Numbered from the stretch's first letter, positions 32,684 to 40,465 are shown. The stretch is DNA of 64,000 nucleotides from Nocardioides sp. WS12 (GCF_014108865.1 NZ_CP053928.1:2914001-2978000); one strand, 5' to 3'. The notes: generated from the letters alone by a model not told the origin. Made by a program: numbers and translations.

Positions 32684-32757
32684 CGGGCTGTAGCGCAGCT
32701 TGGTAGCGCACCTGACTGGGGGTCAGGGGGTCGCAGGTTCAAATCCTGTCAGCCCGA
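32684..32757 (+). tRNA. tRNA-Pro (GGG anticodon)
   Basis: A full cloverleaf: acceptor stem CGGGCTG paired with CAGCCCG and A as discriminator; D arm GCGC-AGCTTGGTA-GCGC; anticodon stem CCTGA/TCAGG with loop CTGGGGG giving anticodon GGG; T arm GCAGG-TTCAAAT-CCTGT. CCA is not encoded. It follows dnaE2 by 78 nt. Its 3' part is duplicated at 54604, marking it as an integration site. Confidence 0.95.
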
Positions 32758-32786
32758 CCGAAAAGTAGCCTCTGACCTGCGGAAAC
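32724..32786 (+). repeat. Left attachment-type repeat (3' tRNA-Pro plus start of terminator)
   Basis: 63 nt identical to 54604-54666, starting in the 3' arm of the anticodon stem and running past the end of the tRNA. Weaker similarity continues for about 60 nt on both copies (shared GGCTGCTT and ATGGCACG). Exact duplication of a tRNA 3' end is the signature of integrase-mediated insertion; this copy completes the functional tRNA. Confidence 0.8.
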
Positions 32787-32812
32787 GCAGTTCGGAGGCT
32801 GCTTGTCGTTTT
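32767..32812 (+). terminator. Terminator of tRNA-Pro
   Basis: Stem AGCCTC/GAGGCT encloses a second stem CTGCG-GAAA-CGCAG (tetraloop), ending at 32800 and followed by the T-rich GCTTGTCGTTTT. The duplicated copy at 54647-54680 keeps a hairpin, but with a different pairing (GACCTG/CAGGTC). Confidence 0.75.
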
Positions 32813-32840
32813 GAACCATTTCGGCTTATGGCACGCTTTA

Positions 32841-32868
32841 TGAACCAAAAACTATTGGTGATGGTTCA
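32841..32868. repeat. TGAACCA inverted repeat near the left island end
   Basis: TGAACCA (32841-32847) and TGGTTCA (32862-32868) form a perfect 7-bp inverted repeat. Further direct copies lie at 32812-32818 and 34136-34142. Clustered short repeats beside an att-type site may be recombinase or excisionase arm sites, or binding sites of the XRE protein. Neither is proven. Confidence 0.35.
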
Positions 32869-32874
32869 AAATAC

Positions 32875-32903
32875 TTGGCGACTGATATTCGAACAGATAT
32901 CAT
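32875..32903 (+). promoter_or_regulatory. Promoter and operator of the toxin-antitoxin pair
   Basis: -35 TTGGCG (32875-32880), a 17-nt spacer and -10 TATCAT (32898-32903) place the transcript start at the GTG codon at 32910 (leaderless). An inverted repeat TGATAT-N8-ATATCA (32883-32902) overlaps spacer and -10, the expected position for autorepression by the HTH antitoxin. Confidence 0.6.
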
Positions 32904-32909
32904 CTGGGG

Positions 32910-33428
32910 GTGGCCGAAGAGACGATCATCGCGCGAGCTCGCCGGGGGAGCGGGCTGTCCCAACGCGCGCTGGCGCATCGTTCGGGGACCTCACAACCGA
33001 CGCTGTCGACCTATGAGCGGGGCACGAAGTCGCCCACCCTCTCGGTCCTCGAACGGATCGTCCACACATCCGGTTACGACCTCGACCTGACCCCACGGGT
33101 CACGTTCACCAACCACCTGGGATCGCGCGGTGAGCCCTACGTGGTCCCGGACCGGCTGTGGCGCCTGGACCTCGAGACCGCTTTCGCTGAGGTGGCCCTC
33201 CCGGGGCATCTGCACTGGTCTGGCCCCTCGCGTACCTATCGACTCGCTGACCGGGCTGATCGGGCCCGGGTCTATGAGATCGTCCTACGCGAGGGCGCCG
33301 CTTCTGACCTGCTGACGTATCTCGATGGGGCTCTATTGCTCGACCTGTTCGACGACCTGGTCATACCGCCAGTCCTACGCAAGGCGTGGGCGCCGGTGAT
33401 CGCCATGCACCGGAGCACGACAACGTGA
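32910..33428 (+). CDS. XRE-family HTH protein, probable antitoxin
   Basis: A 172-residue protein. The N-terminal helix-turn-helix (about residues 5-60: LSQRALAHRSGTSQPTLSTY, then ERGTKSPTLSVLERIV) is of the XRE/Cro type. The remaining roughly 100 residues form an unrecognised domain ending VLRKAWAPVIAMH, probably the toxin-neutralising part. The stop overlaps the GTG of the AbiEii-like gene (GTGA). Classical AbiE systems use an AbiEi winged-helix antitoxin; a XRE protein in that place is a less common pairing. It sits directly inside the tRNA-Pro insertion point and has a self-type operator. Confidence 0.82.
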   Translation: MAEETIIARARRGSGLSQRALAHRSGTSQPTLSTYERGTKSPTLSVLERIVHTSGYDLDLTPRVTFTNHLGSRGEPYVVPDRLWRLDLETAFAEVALPGHLHWSGPSRTYRLADRADRARVYEIVLREGAASDLLTYLDGALLLDLFDDLVIPPVLRKAWAPVIAMHRSTTT

Positions 33429-33472
33429 ATGACGCCGTGAGTGACGCTGTGAGTGGCGCTGTGAGTGGCGGG
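33425..33472 (+). repeat. 12-nt tandem repeat covering the toxin start
   Basis: Four consecutive 12-nt units of the form GTGARTGRCGYY begin at 33425, 33437, 33449 and 33461, each with an in-frame GTG and coding for a (N/S)(D/G)AV-like tetrapeptide. Copy-number change would be in-frame and would alter only the N-terminus and number of possible starts. Confidence 0.75.
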
Positions 33473-34138
33473 TCGGGGGAGGAGTCCGGGGGTCGGCTCA
33501 GCCAGTTCCAACTGGATCTGGCAGCCGTGTTCTTCGCCTTGCCACAGTCCGTTGGGTTCCTTTTGGCAGGCGGTGGAGCGCTGATCGCTCAAGAACTGGT
33601 GTCGCGTGAAACCGATGACCTGGACTTCTTCGCCGACCGAAGGGCAGGTGATGTGCCCGCCGCTGGCGAAGCTTTTCTCGTAGCCGTTGATGAACGCGGC
33701 TGGGACGCCGAGGTGATCCGCAGCGGCCCAGAATTCCGACGCATCAAAGTGACCCGGATCCTCGGCAATGAAACCGAGACGATGTATGTCGACCTCGCTC
33801 TGGACAGCCCACCGACTGGTGCACCCACCATCACCGTCGCCGGCCCAGCGTTTGGGCCCTTCGAGCTCGCTACCCGTAAGACCCTCGCCCTGTTCAGCCG
33901 CGCCGAGCCACGCGACTTCACTGACGTCCACGCACTGCACCAGCGATTCGACCGAGACGAAATCCTCCGCGCGGCCGCTCTAGCCGATCCCGGCTTCGAC
34001 CTGGACGTGTTCATCGACATGCTCCGATCACATCGCCGACTATCAGACCAAGACTTCCCACCCGCCGGGGTGAACACCGCCGCGCTACGGGCCTACTTCG
34101 ACGACTGGGCAAACCAACTCAGCAACACCAAACTCTGA
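33425..34138 (+). CDS. AbiEii/AbiGii-type nucleotidyltransferase toxin
   Basis: A 237-residue nucleotidyltransferase-fold protein of the AbiEii group, which includes the mycobacterial MenT toxins that modify tRNA acceptor ends. The diagnostic motifs are present: GGGALIAQELVSRETDDLDFF (about residues 47-67, with the DD metal-binding pair) and the later RKTLALFSRAEPRDFTDVHAL. The first 20 residues come from a 12-nt tandem repeat with a GTG at the start of each copy, so the true start among four GTG codons is uncertain. It is translationally coupled to the XRE gene. It may act in abortive infection or in maintaining the island. Confidence 0.85.
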   Translation: MNDAVSDAVSGAVSGGSGEESGGRLSQFQLDLAAVFFALPQSVGFLLAGGGALIAQELVSRETDDLDFFADRRAGDVPAAGEAFLVAVDERGWDAEVIRSGPEFRRIKVTRILGNETETMYVDLALDSPPTGAPTITVAGPAFGPFELATRKTLALFSRAEPRDFTDVHALHQRFDRDEILRAAALADPGFDLDVFIDMLRSHRRLSDQDFPPAGVNTAALRAYFDDWANQLSNTKL

Positions 34139-34156
34139 ACCATTCGAACCAGGCCG

Positions 34157-34188
34157 GGTGTCGGCCAGCTGGCTGGCTACGCGACACC
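34157..34188. terminator. Stem-loop after the toxin-antitoxin operon
   Basis: GGTGTCG (34157-34163) pairs with CGACACC (34182-34188) across an 18-nt loop that itself contains the palindrome GCCAGCTGGC. There is no T tract. It lies 18 nt after the toxin stop, so a terminator or transcript-end hairpin is the simplest reading. Confidence 0.45.
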
Positions 34189-34263
34189 TGTCACCCAGCG
34201 CGTCCGGCGGACCTCAGGTTTCGTTTCGGTCGATGTGTCGGTGCTGAGGGCGATGATGCGTCT

Positions 34264-35040
34264 GTGACTGACCTTGCTTACATGATTCGCGAAGACTGGG
34301 CACAGAACGGGATGACGATGGTCCCTCAGAGTGCGGTGATACGGGCCTGGATCGGCGATCCTCCGTACCTCTTCGCTGTGCCGGACCTTACGAAGTTCTC
34401 GGACAAGCACCGCTCGGCAGACGTCGATGCCGCGCGGTACATCGCTCCCGAGACCGCGACGCGCAAGGTGTTCGACATCGCTGACCTGGCCCGGCTCGAA
34501 CGCGAAGACAAGGTCATCGACCATGCCGTGGTGGTGCTCCACCCCTTTGACGAACCTGATCTGGACGTCCTGCGCCGAGCCGTCGACGCCGACTCGGTGG
34601 CGCGTCTGTTTGTACTGGCCTGGGCTCCAATCGACATGGTCCGAACCTGGCTCGACGGACGTGGAGCGGTAAACCTCCACACCGGCGCCACCGCAGGGCA
34701 AGATCCGTTGATGGTCGCTGCGGCCAAATTGATGGTCAATGAGGAGTACAACGGGCTGAGCTCGGGGATCGGCAAAACCGTAGTTGTCGAACTCGTCTGC
34801 GCCTTCCGAGTCGCGGGCTATCCGCCTGATGCCGATAACTGGCTTGGCGCCTACTTCGCTGCCGGCGGTACCTTCAGGCATGCCGCGTCGGTCAAGAAGC
34901 TCGTCACGGAGATCAAGGCTGGGACAAAACACCGGGTGCCTCGGCGTTACCGCGACAACATCTTCGAGATCATCAAGGCACAGGTCGAGTCCGACCTGAC
35001 CGAGGCTCAAGAAGGTCCGGAGGGTGAAGCAGATGGTTAA
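34264..35040 (+). CDS. Unidentified protein, first of a coupled island pair
   Basis: A 258-residue soluble protein from GTG 34264. No signal peptide, membrane segment or known catalytic motif is seen. The first half is alpha/beta (AVIRAWIGDPPYLFAVPD, HAVVVLHPFDEPDLDVLRRA, ARLFVLAWAPIDMVRTWL). The second half is helical with a conserved-looking VNEEYNGLSSGIGKTVVVEL stretch and a basic tail (AGTKHRVPRRYRDNIFEII) that could touch nucleic acid. GIGKT is not a proper P-loop. It overlaps the next gene by 8 bases. Location beside a toxin-antitoxin pair at an island edge makes a defence or maintenance role plausible, but this is guesswork. Confidence 0.7.
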   Translation: MTDLAYMIREDWAQNGMTMVPQSAVIRAWIGDPPYLFAVPDLTKFSDKHRSADVDAARYIAPETATRKVFDIADLARLEREDKVIDHAVVVLHPFDEPDLDVLRRAVDADSVARLFVLAWAPIDMVRTWLDGRGAVNLHTGATAGQDPLMVAAAKLMVNEEYNGLSSGIGKTVVVELVCAFRVAGYPPDADNWLGAYFAAGGTFRHAASVKKLVTEIKAGTKHRVPRRYRDNIFEIIKAQVESDLTEAQEGPEGEADG

Positions 35041-36319
35041 GGGCCGGCCGAACCGACGGCAGTCGGAGCCACGACGTGAGCGGCGCCGCACCATGCCCAC
35101 GGTGAAGGAAGCCCCACCACGACCGCTCCGGGTGACGATCGTGACCTACCCAACCCTGCGCGATGGACAGGTCTCGGTTCATGGCGATGTGGATCTGGTC
35201 AAGGCGGCATCGCTCTACGCTGATGAGATTGAGTTGGTGAGCCCCGTTGCTGGTCTGCTGTCAGCCGCTGGTTCGATTGCAGCAGGCGGTTCTGAGGGGA
35301 TGCTGGAGTTGCTGCTCACCATGGACGACACCACCATCGCCCGCCTCGGCGCTGGCGGAAAGACTCAGTTCCCGGCCGGGTGGCGCGACATGCTTCGCAT
35401 CGCGCTTGCTTCGCCTGAACTGGCGACGGCCGCAGGCATTGCACCGGTAATGGAAGAGATGAGAGTCAAGGTTGCTTCGTCGTCGGCAGACTTTGCATAC
35501 ATAGCGCAGGGAATGATCGCTGCCGCTGGAGCCGATCAGTTGAGTCCGTTCATCGAGGCAGGCGTGTTGACGATCTCGCAGCTAGCGAGTGTTGGTGTGA
35601 CAGACGTGGTTGCGGCAGCGGCAGGGTCATCTCAGCGCCAGGACGCCGATACTACGGCCGCTGAGTGGAGCAATCTGATCCGCAAGCGCATCGAATCTGC
35701 ACGCTCGAGTTTGCTGTTCGACGAACCGACCGAGGACTTCCTGCGCGCCATGGTCGCCGAAGGACTGGTCGCCGAAGACGGCCTCGGAGTGAGACGCGCA
35801 GGCGAGGCAGCCGTTGGTGCTGGCCTGGTTGCACGACTTCCAGCTTTTCCCACAGCTCGACCTGACGAACTCCTCGAACTTCGAGCATCGCTGCGCAGTC
35901 CGATGCTGCGATACCGAAGCGGTGTGGCTGCCTTCGCGCGAGAGATGCCAGGTGTCCCTAAGCCATCCTTCGACGCGCACGTTCAGTCGCTCTGGTCGAC
36001 TCAGGTCGAGCCGGCGCTCGATGAGATTCACGAGACAATTCGAGAACAAGGACTGGCCAGAGAAATCGGACGATCCTTGTCACTCGACCTCGCGCAAACC
36101 ATCGCCTCAGCGGGGATCTTCGTTGGTGTTCACTCACACCTTGGACTGCAAGGCCTCGCGGCCGTTGTGGCTGGCTCAGCTGCCACAGCCACCGTGCCAG
36201 CCGCCACAGCCACCGTTCGCGGGGCACAAACACACCTCGCAGGCCAACGAGCAACCCAACGACGAGAACTGTTCTACCTGTATGCCGTCGACAAACGCCT
36301 CAAGGGTGCACGCGGGTGA
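35033..36319 (+). CDS. Unidentified protein with C-terminal hydrophobic segment, second of the pair
   Basis: A 428-residue protein from ATG 35033, with GGAGGG 8 nt before it. A very basic N-terminal tail (KGRPNRRQSEPRRERRR) precedes an alpha/beta region (LRVTIVTYPTLRDGQVSVHG). A mostly helical body follows, with a possibly membrane-inserting Ala/Val/Gly-rich stretch near the end (about residues 362-395: SAGIFVGVHSH, LAAVVAGSAATATVPAATA). The last 25 residues are polar (ELFYLYAVDKRLKG). No family is recognised. Membrane segment plus coupled soluble partner is an architecture seen in several phage-defence pairs (inference only). Confidence 0.68.
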   Translation: MVKGRPNRRQSEPRRERRRTMPTVKEAPPRPLRVTIVTYPTLRDGQVSVHGDVDLVKAASLYADEIELVSPVAGLLSAAGSIAAGGSEGMLELLLTMDDTTIARLGAGGKTQFPAGWRDMLRIALASPELATAAGIAPVMEEMRVKVASSSADFAYIAQGMIAAAGADQLSPFIEAGVLTISQLASVGVTDVVAAAAGSSQRQDADTTAAEWSNLIRKRIESARSSLLFDEPTEDFLRAMVAEGLVAEDGLGVRRAGEAAVGAGLVARLPAFPTARPDELLELRASLRSPMLRYRSGVAAFAREMPGVPKPSFDAHVQSLWSTQVEPALDEIHETIREQGLAREIGRSLSLDLAQTIASAGIFVGVHSHLGLQGLAAVVAGSAATATVPAATATVRGAQTHLAGQRATQRRELFYLYAVDKRLKGARG

Positions 36320-36380
36320 TCCGAAAGGGTCTGACCCCTCGTCTGGTCTTTGATCAGGACGAGAGAGACTCGCCTGGGAC

Positions 36381-36448
36381 TTGAGTCGTGTCACGTTGAT
36401 GTACCGGAAACCCGAACAGAAGTGGCCTTTGAGGTCTCATCCGCGCAA
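36381..36448 (+). repeat. Diverged repeat A, left copy
   Basis: 68 nt starting TTGAGTCGTGTCACGTT and ending TCCGCGCAA, similar to 54426-54494. By eye about three-quarters of positions match, with a 1-nt length difference. The two copies bracket the whole catabolic block. They may be remnants of a small duplicated gene (the last part reads AFEV-[ST]SAQ in both) or recombination scars. Confidence 0.6.
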
Positions 36449-36544
36449 AGGGGCCTGCAGGCTCTCAAATCTGGCGAGGGGGCCGAGCGACAACATTTTC
36501 TTCGTTTGGCCGATGCCAATGAATTCTGCGTCATCGGGGAGATA

Positions 36545-36604
36545 GCGAGCCGGTCTGCTGCACAAATTGGTGTCAATGTGACTTTTCGTGCAGCAGACCC
36601 TCGC
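36545..36604. repeat. Long inverted repeat downstream of pdxS
   Basis: GGTCTGCTGCAC (36552-36563) and GTGCAGCAGACC (36588-36599) are perfect 12-bp arms. After a 2-nt bulge the pairing extends with GCGAG/CTCGC (36545-36549, 36600-36604). The 24-nt loop holds a smaller GTCA/TGAC dyad. It lies 45 nt past the pdxS stop, so it may end that long operon, but it lacks a U tract on either strand and could also be a recombination site. Confidence 0.65.
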
Positions 36605-36649
36605 GACGTGATCGGCGCCTGGATGGTGCCGGTCTTGGTCTAGGAGCAA

Positions 36650-37531
36650 TCACCAGCCGCGTTCGGCGAGGCGGTGCGGCTTGGGGATGTCTTCGACGTT
36701 GATGCCGACCATGGCCTCGCCCAGACCGCGCGAGACCTTCGCAACCATGCCGGGGTCGTCGTAGAACGTGGTGGCCTTGACGATGGCCTCGGCCCGCTCT
36801 GCGGGGTTGCCGGACTTGAAGATGCCCGAGCCGACGAACACGCCCTCGGCACCGAGCTGCATCATCATCGCCGCGTCCGCGGGGGTGGCGATGCCACCGG
36901 CAGTGAACAGCACCACCGGCAGGCGGCCGGCGGTCGCGACCTCGGCGACTAGCTCGTACGGCGCCTGGAGCTCTTTGGCCGCGACGTACAGCTCGTCCTC
37001 CAGCAGGCAGGAGAGTTCGCGGATCTGGCGTCCGATGGTGCGCATGTGCGTGACCGCGTTCGACACGTCACCGGTGCCGGCCTCGCCCTTGGAACGGATC
37101 ATGGCCGCGCCCTCGGTGATCCGCCGCAGCGCCTCACCCAGGTTGGTCGCACCGCACACGAACGGAACCGTGAAGGCCAGCTTGTCGATGTGGTTGGCGT
37201 AGTCGGCCGGGGTCAGCACCTCGGACTCGTCGATATAATCGACACCCAGGGACTGCAGGACCTGAGCCTCGGCGAAGTGACCGATCCGGGCCTTGGCCAT
37301 CACCGGGATCGACACCGCGGCGATGATCGAATCGATCATGTCCGGGTCGCTCATCCGCGACACGCCACCCTGCGCGCGGATGTCGGCAGGAACGCGCTCC
37401 AGCGCCATCACTGCAACGGCTCCGGCGTCCTCGGCGATCTTCGCCTGATCAGCCGTGACGACGTCCATGATGACGCCACCCTTCAGCATCTCGGCCATGC
37501 CGCGTTTCACGCGTGAACTGCCGTGCTCCAC
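36650..37531 (-). CDS. pdxS: Pyridoxal 5'-phosphate synthase subunit PdxS
   Basis: Forms PLP from ribose 5-phosphate, glyceraldehyde 3-phosphate and ammonia supplied by the PdxT glutaminase. The 293-residue TIM barrel is highly conserved: [19 protein letters not shown] at the start, [42 protein letters not shown], and [21 protein letters not shown] strong AAGGAAGGAGA site precedes the GTG at 37531. pdxT, its normal partner, is not beside it. It is the last gene of the - strand catabolic operon, 42 nt after the PLP-dependent dehydratase, suggesting local cofactor supply. Confidence 0.95.
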   Translation of the reverse strand: MEHGSSRVKRGMAEMLKGGVIMDVVTADQAKIAEDAGAVAVMALERVPADIRAQGGVSRMSDPDMIDSIIAAVSIPVMAKARIGHFAEAQVLQSLGVDYIDESEVLTPADYANHIDKLAFTVPFVCGATNLGEALRRITEGAAMIRSKGEAGTGDVSNAVTHMRTIGRQIRELSCLLEDELYVAAKELQAPYELVAEVATAGRLPVVLFTAGGIATPADAAMMMQLGAEGVFVGSGIFKSGNPAERAEAIVKATTFYDDPGMVAKVSRGLGEAMVGINVEDIPKPHRLAERGW

Positions 37532-37573
37532 GTCGTTCTCCTTCCTTGTTGATGGGGTTGCTGAGACGCTGGG

Positions 37574-38542
37574 TCAGTTCCAGCGCCGTCCGTTGAGCTG
37601 GGAGAGGTCGAGGTTGCCGCCGCTCAACACGCAGACGACCTTGGATCCGGCGGGGATGCCGTGGATGCCCTGGAGGAGGGCAGCGACAGGTGCGGCTGCG
37701 GCGCCCTCGACCACGATCTTGGCGTGGTTCATCACCCACACCATGGCTGCGAAGATGTCCGCGTCAGGAACCGTCACGATCTCGTCGACCAGCTCGCGGA
37801 CGATCGCCAGGTTGTTCTCCCCGACCCGTTTGACACGCAGGCCGTCGATGATGGTGTCGACCTTGTCGAGGGTGACCAGTTCTCCGGCTCGAACGCTGGT
37901 GAGCATGGCTGGGCCTTCGCTCGACTCGACTCCGATGACCCGGGTGGCGGGGTTCGCATGCTTGACCGCCGAGGCAACTCCGGAGATGAGGCCGCCGCCG
38001 CCGATCGGCGCGATGACCACGTCGACGTCGGGCAGGTCGTCCATGATCTCCATGCCGAGCGTCCCTTGGCCCGAGATGAGCTCCAGGTCGTCGAAGGGGT
38101 GGATGTAGGTCAAGCCCTGTTCCTCGACCAGCTTCAGGGCCATCTCGTTCGCTTCGTCCCAGATCTGGCCGTGCAGGATGACCTCGGCGCCGTACGCCTT
38201 GGTCGCCTCGATCTTGGAGGGGGTGGCGTTCTCGGCCATCACCACGACGGCCCGGATCCCCTCGAGCTGGGCGGCCAGCGCCACGCCCTGAGCATGGTTG
38301 CCCGCGGAGGAGCACACCACCCCGCGGTTGCGCTGCTCGTCCGAGAGCTTGCTGAACTTGTTCAGGGGACCACGAAACTTGTAGGACCCGGTGCGCTGGA
38401 AGGGCTCGGCCTTCAGCCACACCTGGAGGCCGGTGTGCTCGCTGAGGAGCCGAGAGGTGACCAGCGGCGTGTGGTACGCGTGCTTGGTCACCGCCGTCCG
38501 TGCCTCTTCCAACATCGCCTTGGTCACGCGGTTCTCAGCCAT
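37574..38542 (-). CDS. Threonine/serine dehydratase, catabolic type
   Basis: PLP-dependent deamination of threonine or serine (or a related hydroxy-amino acid) to a 2-oxo acid. It has 322 residues with no C-terminal ACT domain, so it is the short, non-feedback type. PLP Lys55 is in TGSYKFRGPL, the substrate loop is SSAGNHAQG (78-86), and the phosphate loop is GGGGLISG (181-188). The start overlaps the RidA gene by 8 bases. RidA removes the reactive enamine/imine that such enzymes release, so the pairing is functional. Confidence 0.92.
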   Translation of the reverse strand: MAENRVTKAMLEEARTAVTKHAYHTPLVTSRLLSEHTGLQVWLKAEPFQRTGSYKFRGPLNKFSKLSDEQRNRGVVCSSAGNHAQGVALAAQLEGIRAVVVMAENATPSKIEATKAYGAEVILHGQIWDEANEMALKLVEEQGLTYIHPFDDLELISGQGTLGMEIMDDLPDVDVVIAPIGGGGLISGVASAVKHANPATRVIGVESSEGPAMLTSVRAGELVTLDKVDTIIDGLRVKRVGENNLAIVRELVDEIVTVPDADIFAAMVWVMNHAKIVVEGAAAAPVAALLQGIHGIPAGSKVVCVLSGGNLDLSQLNGRRWN

Positions 38543-39059
38543 GGTTCACATTCCTTTCATCGAGTTGCCGGGCCGGGTCCAAGCCGAAGGTGGCCTGGAT
38601 CTCGACGGGGCTGTTGAGGGGGAGGATCGGGGTGGCCACTGCGGTGCGCGCGTGGCGCCCGCGATCGCCCAGCACGTCGACCATCAGGGTGCTGGCGCCG
38701 TCCGCAACCAGGTGTTGGGAGGCGAACGACGGATCGCTTGCGACGAACACGACCAGCTGACGCAGACAGAGCCCGTCATCCAGCGACCCGAGGGCATCGT
38801 GAGCGACTGCGAGCGCGTTCAGCGCGCACAGTCGGGCCAGTTGGTTGGCCTGGTCGACGTCGAGATCGCGTCCGACCAGGCCGGTGGCGGCCAGCTCGCC
38901 GTCCACGAACGGCAACTGGCCCGCGACGAAGAGGAGCGACTCGTGCCGGGTCCAGGGTAGGTACTGGGCAGCGGCCGGGGGAGCCTTCGGCAGGACCAGG
39001 TCGAGCTCCTGAAGCCGTTCCGCGGCCGTGGTGGTGGACGGAGTGGTCGTGGTGATCAT
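38535..39059 (-). CDS. RidA/YjgF-family enamine/imine deaminase
   Basis: A 174-residue RidA-family protein (FVAGQLPFVDGELAATGLVG, RLCALNALAVAHDALGS, LMVDVLGDRGRHARTAVA), about 25 residues longer at the N-terminus than classic RidA and closer to the YjgH/'endoribonuclease L-PSP' long group. It probably hydrolyses 2-aminoacrylate-type intermediates made by the neighbouring dehydratase. The conserved Arg of the active site is represented in RHARTAV. It overlaps both neighbours (4 and 8 bases). Confidence 0.88.
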   Translation of the reverse strand: MITTTTPSTTTAAERLQELDLVLPKAPPAAAQYLPWTRHESLLFVAGQLPFVDGELAATGLVGRDLDVDQANQLARLCALNALAVAHDALGSLDDGLCLRQLVVFVASDPSFASQHLVADGASTLMVDVLGDRGRHARTAVATPILPLNSPVEIQATFGLDPARQLDERNVNHG

Positions 39060-40465
39060 GGGGCGGTTCCTTCCGGAGTGCTGAGCAGTTGGAGCAGGAG
39101 GGCCTCCGCGATGCAGGCGCGGCGGAAGTCGTCGAGGTGGAGACTCTCGTTGGTGCCGTGTGCGCGGGTGTCCGGGTCTTCCACGCCGGTGACGAGGACG
39201 GCAGCGTCCGGACAGGCCTGCTTGAAGAGGCTGATCAGCGGCAGTGTGCCGCCGCAGCCGATCTCGACCGGCTCAGCGCCGTCCCAGGCCAGACGAAGCG
39301 CGTTCATTGCGGCGGTCTGCACCGTCGGGTTGGTCGGGACCTGGGCGGGTTCGGCGGTCGCTCCGCGGGTCACCGTGAGGTGCGCCCCGTGCGGCACGTG
39401 GCGTTGCAAGTGATCGACCAGCGCGGTGTAGGTGCGCTCGACTTCGTCGCCCGGCGAGAGGCGCACCGAGATCTTGGCGCGTGCGGTCGCGGTGAGCGAG
39501 TTCGCGGCCTCTGCGACGGGTGGGCCCTCGACCGTGGTGACCGTCAGTGACGTCTGGTGCCAGAGCCGGTCGGTCAGCGGACCGTCGCCGACAAGGGCGA
39601 CCCCGTCGAGGAGACCCGCCTCGGTGCGAAAGCGCGTGTCGTCGTACTCCACAGGTGACGCCTGGGTGGAGGTGCTGACGCCGGCGACGGCGACCGAACC
39701 GTCGGTGTTCCACAAGGAGGCGAGTGTGGTGATCAGGGCGCCGAGAGCGTCTGGGACCGGGCCTCCCCAGGCGCCGGAGTGCAGGGGGTGGTCCAGAGTG
39801 GCGACGTCGACGACGACGTCCAGCAGTCCGCGTAGCGAGCGGGTGAGTGCAGGAGTGCCGACCGCCCAGTTCAGGGCGTCGGCGATCACGATGACGTCGG
39901 CCGTCAGCCGGTCGTGGTGTGTCTCGATCAGGTCGGCGAGCGTGGGCGATCCGATCTCCTCCTCTCCGTCGATCAGCACGGTGACGGAGACGGGCAGGGA
40001 GTCGCCGTGTGCGAGCAGTGCGGCGAGGTGGACGGCGACGCCGGCCTTGTCATCGGCGGCGCCGCGGGCGAAGAGTCGGTCTTCGCGCTGTGTCGGCTCG
40101 AAGGGTGGACTGTCCCATTCATGGGGATCGCCGGTCGGCTGCACGTCGTGGTGCGCATAGAGAAGGACGGTAGGTGCGCCCTCGGGGCCGGCGCGGTGTG
40201 CGATGACGGAAGGATGTCCACCGGCCTCGACTATGTCGACCTCGCAGCCAGCGGCCCGGAACTGGGCGGCGACGAGTTCTGCGCTCGCGACGACCTCGGT
40301 TCGGTGCTCGATTCCCGCGCTGACCGAGGGGATGCGGATCAGGTCGCGGAGCGCGTCGATGACCTGCGGGTGCTGCTGCTCGACTCGGGCCGTGAGCTCG
40401 GCGGCACGCTGCGCCGGGTAGTGGTCGTGCCCCGTCATGGCGGAGGTTGCGAGTGCCGGTTTCAT
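39056..40465 (-). CDS. M20-family metallohydrolase (dipeptidase/amidohydrolase)
   Basis: A di-zinc peptidase-family M20 enzyme of 469 residues, of the carnosinase/ArgE-DapE-like group. Metal-ligand motifs are LLYAHHDVQP (about 101-110), RGAADDKAG (134-142) and DGEEEIGSP (166-174), and a dimerisation domain lies between. In hydantoin pathways M20 or related enzymes cleave the N-carbamoyl or N-acyl amino acid left after ring opening, which would fit here. Dipeptide substrates are equally allowed by sequence. It overlaps the next and previous genes by 4 bases. Confidence 0.9.
   Translation of the reverse strand: MKPALATSAMTGHDHYPAQRAAELTARVEQQHPQVIDALRDLIRIPSVSAGIEHRTEVVASAELVAAQFRAAGCEVDIVEAGGHPSVIAHRAGPEGAPTVLLYAHHDVQPTGDPHEWDSPPFEPTQREDRLFARGAADDKAGVAVHLAALLAHGDSLPVSVTVLIDGEEEIGSPTLADLIETHHDRLTADVIVIADALNWAVGTPALTRSLRGLLDVVVDVATLDHPLHSGAWGGPVPDALGALITTLASLWNTDGSVAVAGVSTSTQASPVEYDDTRFRTEAGLLDGVALVGDGPLTDRLWHQTSLTVTTVEGPPVAEAANSLTATARAKISVRLSPGDEVERTYTALVDHLQRHVPHGAHLTVTRGATAEPAQVPTNPTVQTAAMNALRLAWDGAEPVEIGCGGTLPLISLFKQACPDAAVLVTGVEDPDTRAHGTNESLHLDDFRRACIAEALLLQLLSTPEGTAP

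Larger units (their letters stand above)
36320..36649. other. Intergenic stretch with diverged repeat and long hairpin
   Basis: This 330-nt gap contains the A1 repeat (36381-36448) and a long inverted repeat (36545-36604). A 97-codon frame crosses it (36350-36643) but has no ribosome-binding site and spans the hairpin, so it is more likely relic than gene. Confidence 0.5.

Noticed and set aside
36350..36643. 97-codon frame between the unknown pair and pdxS
   Set aside because: Spans the diverged repeat and the long hairpin and has no start signal; at best a relic.
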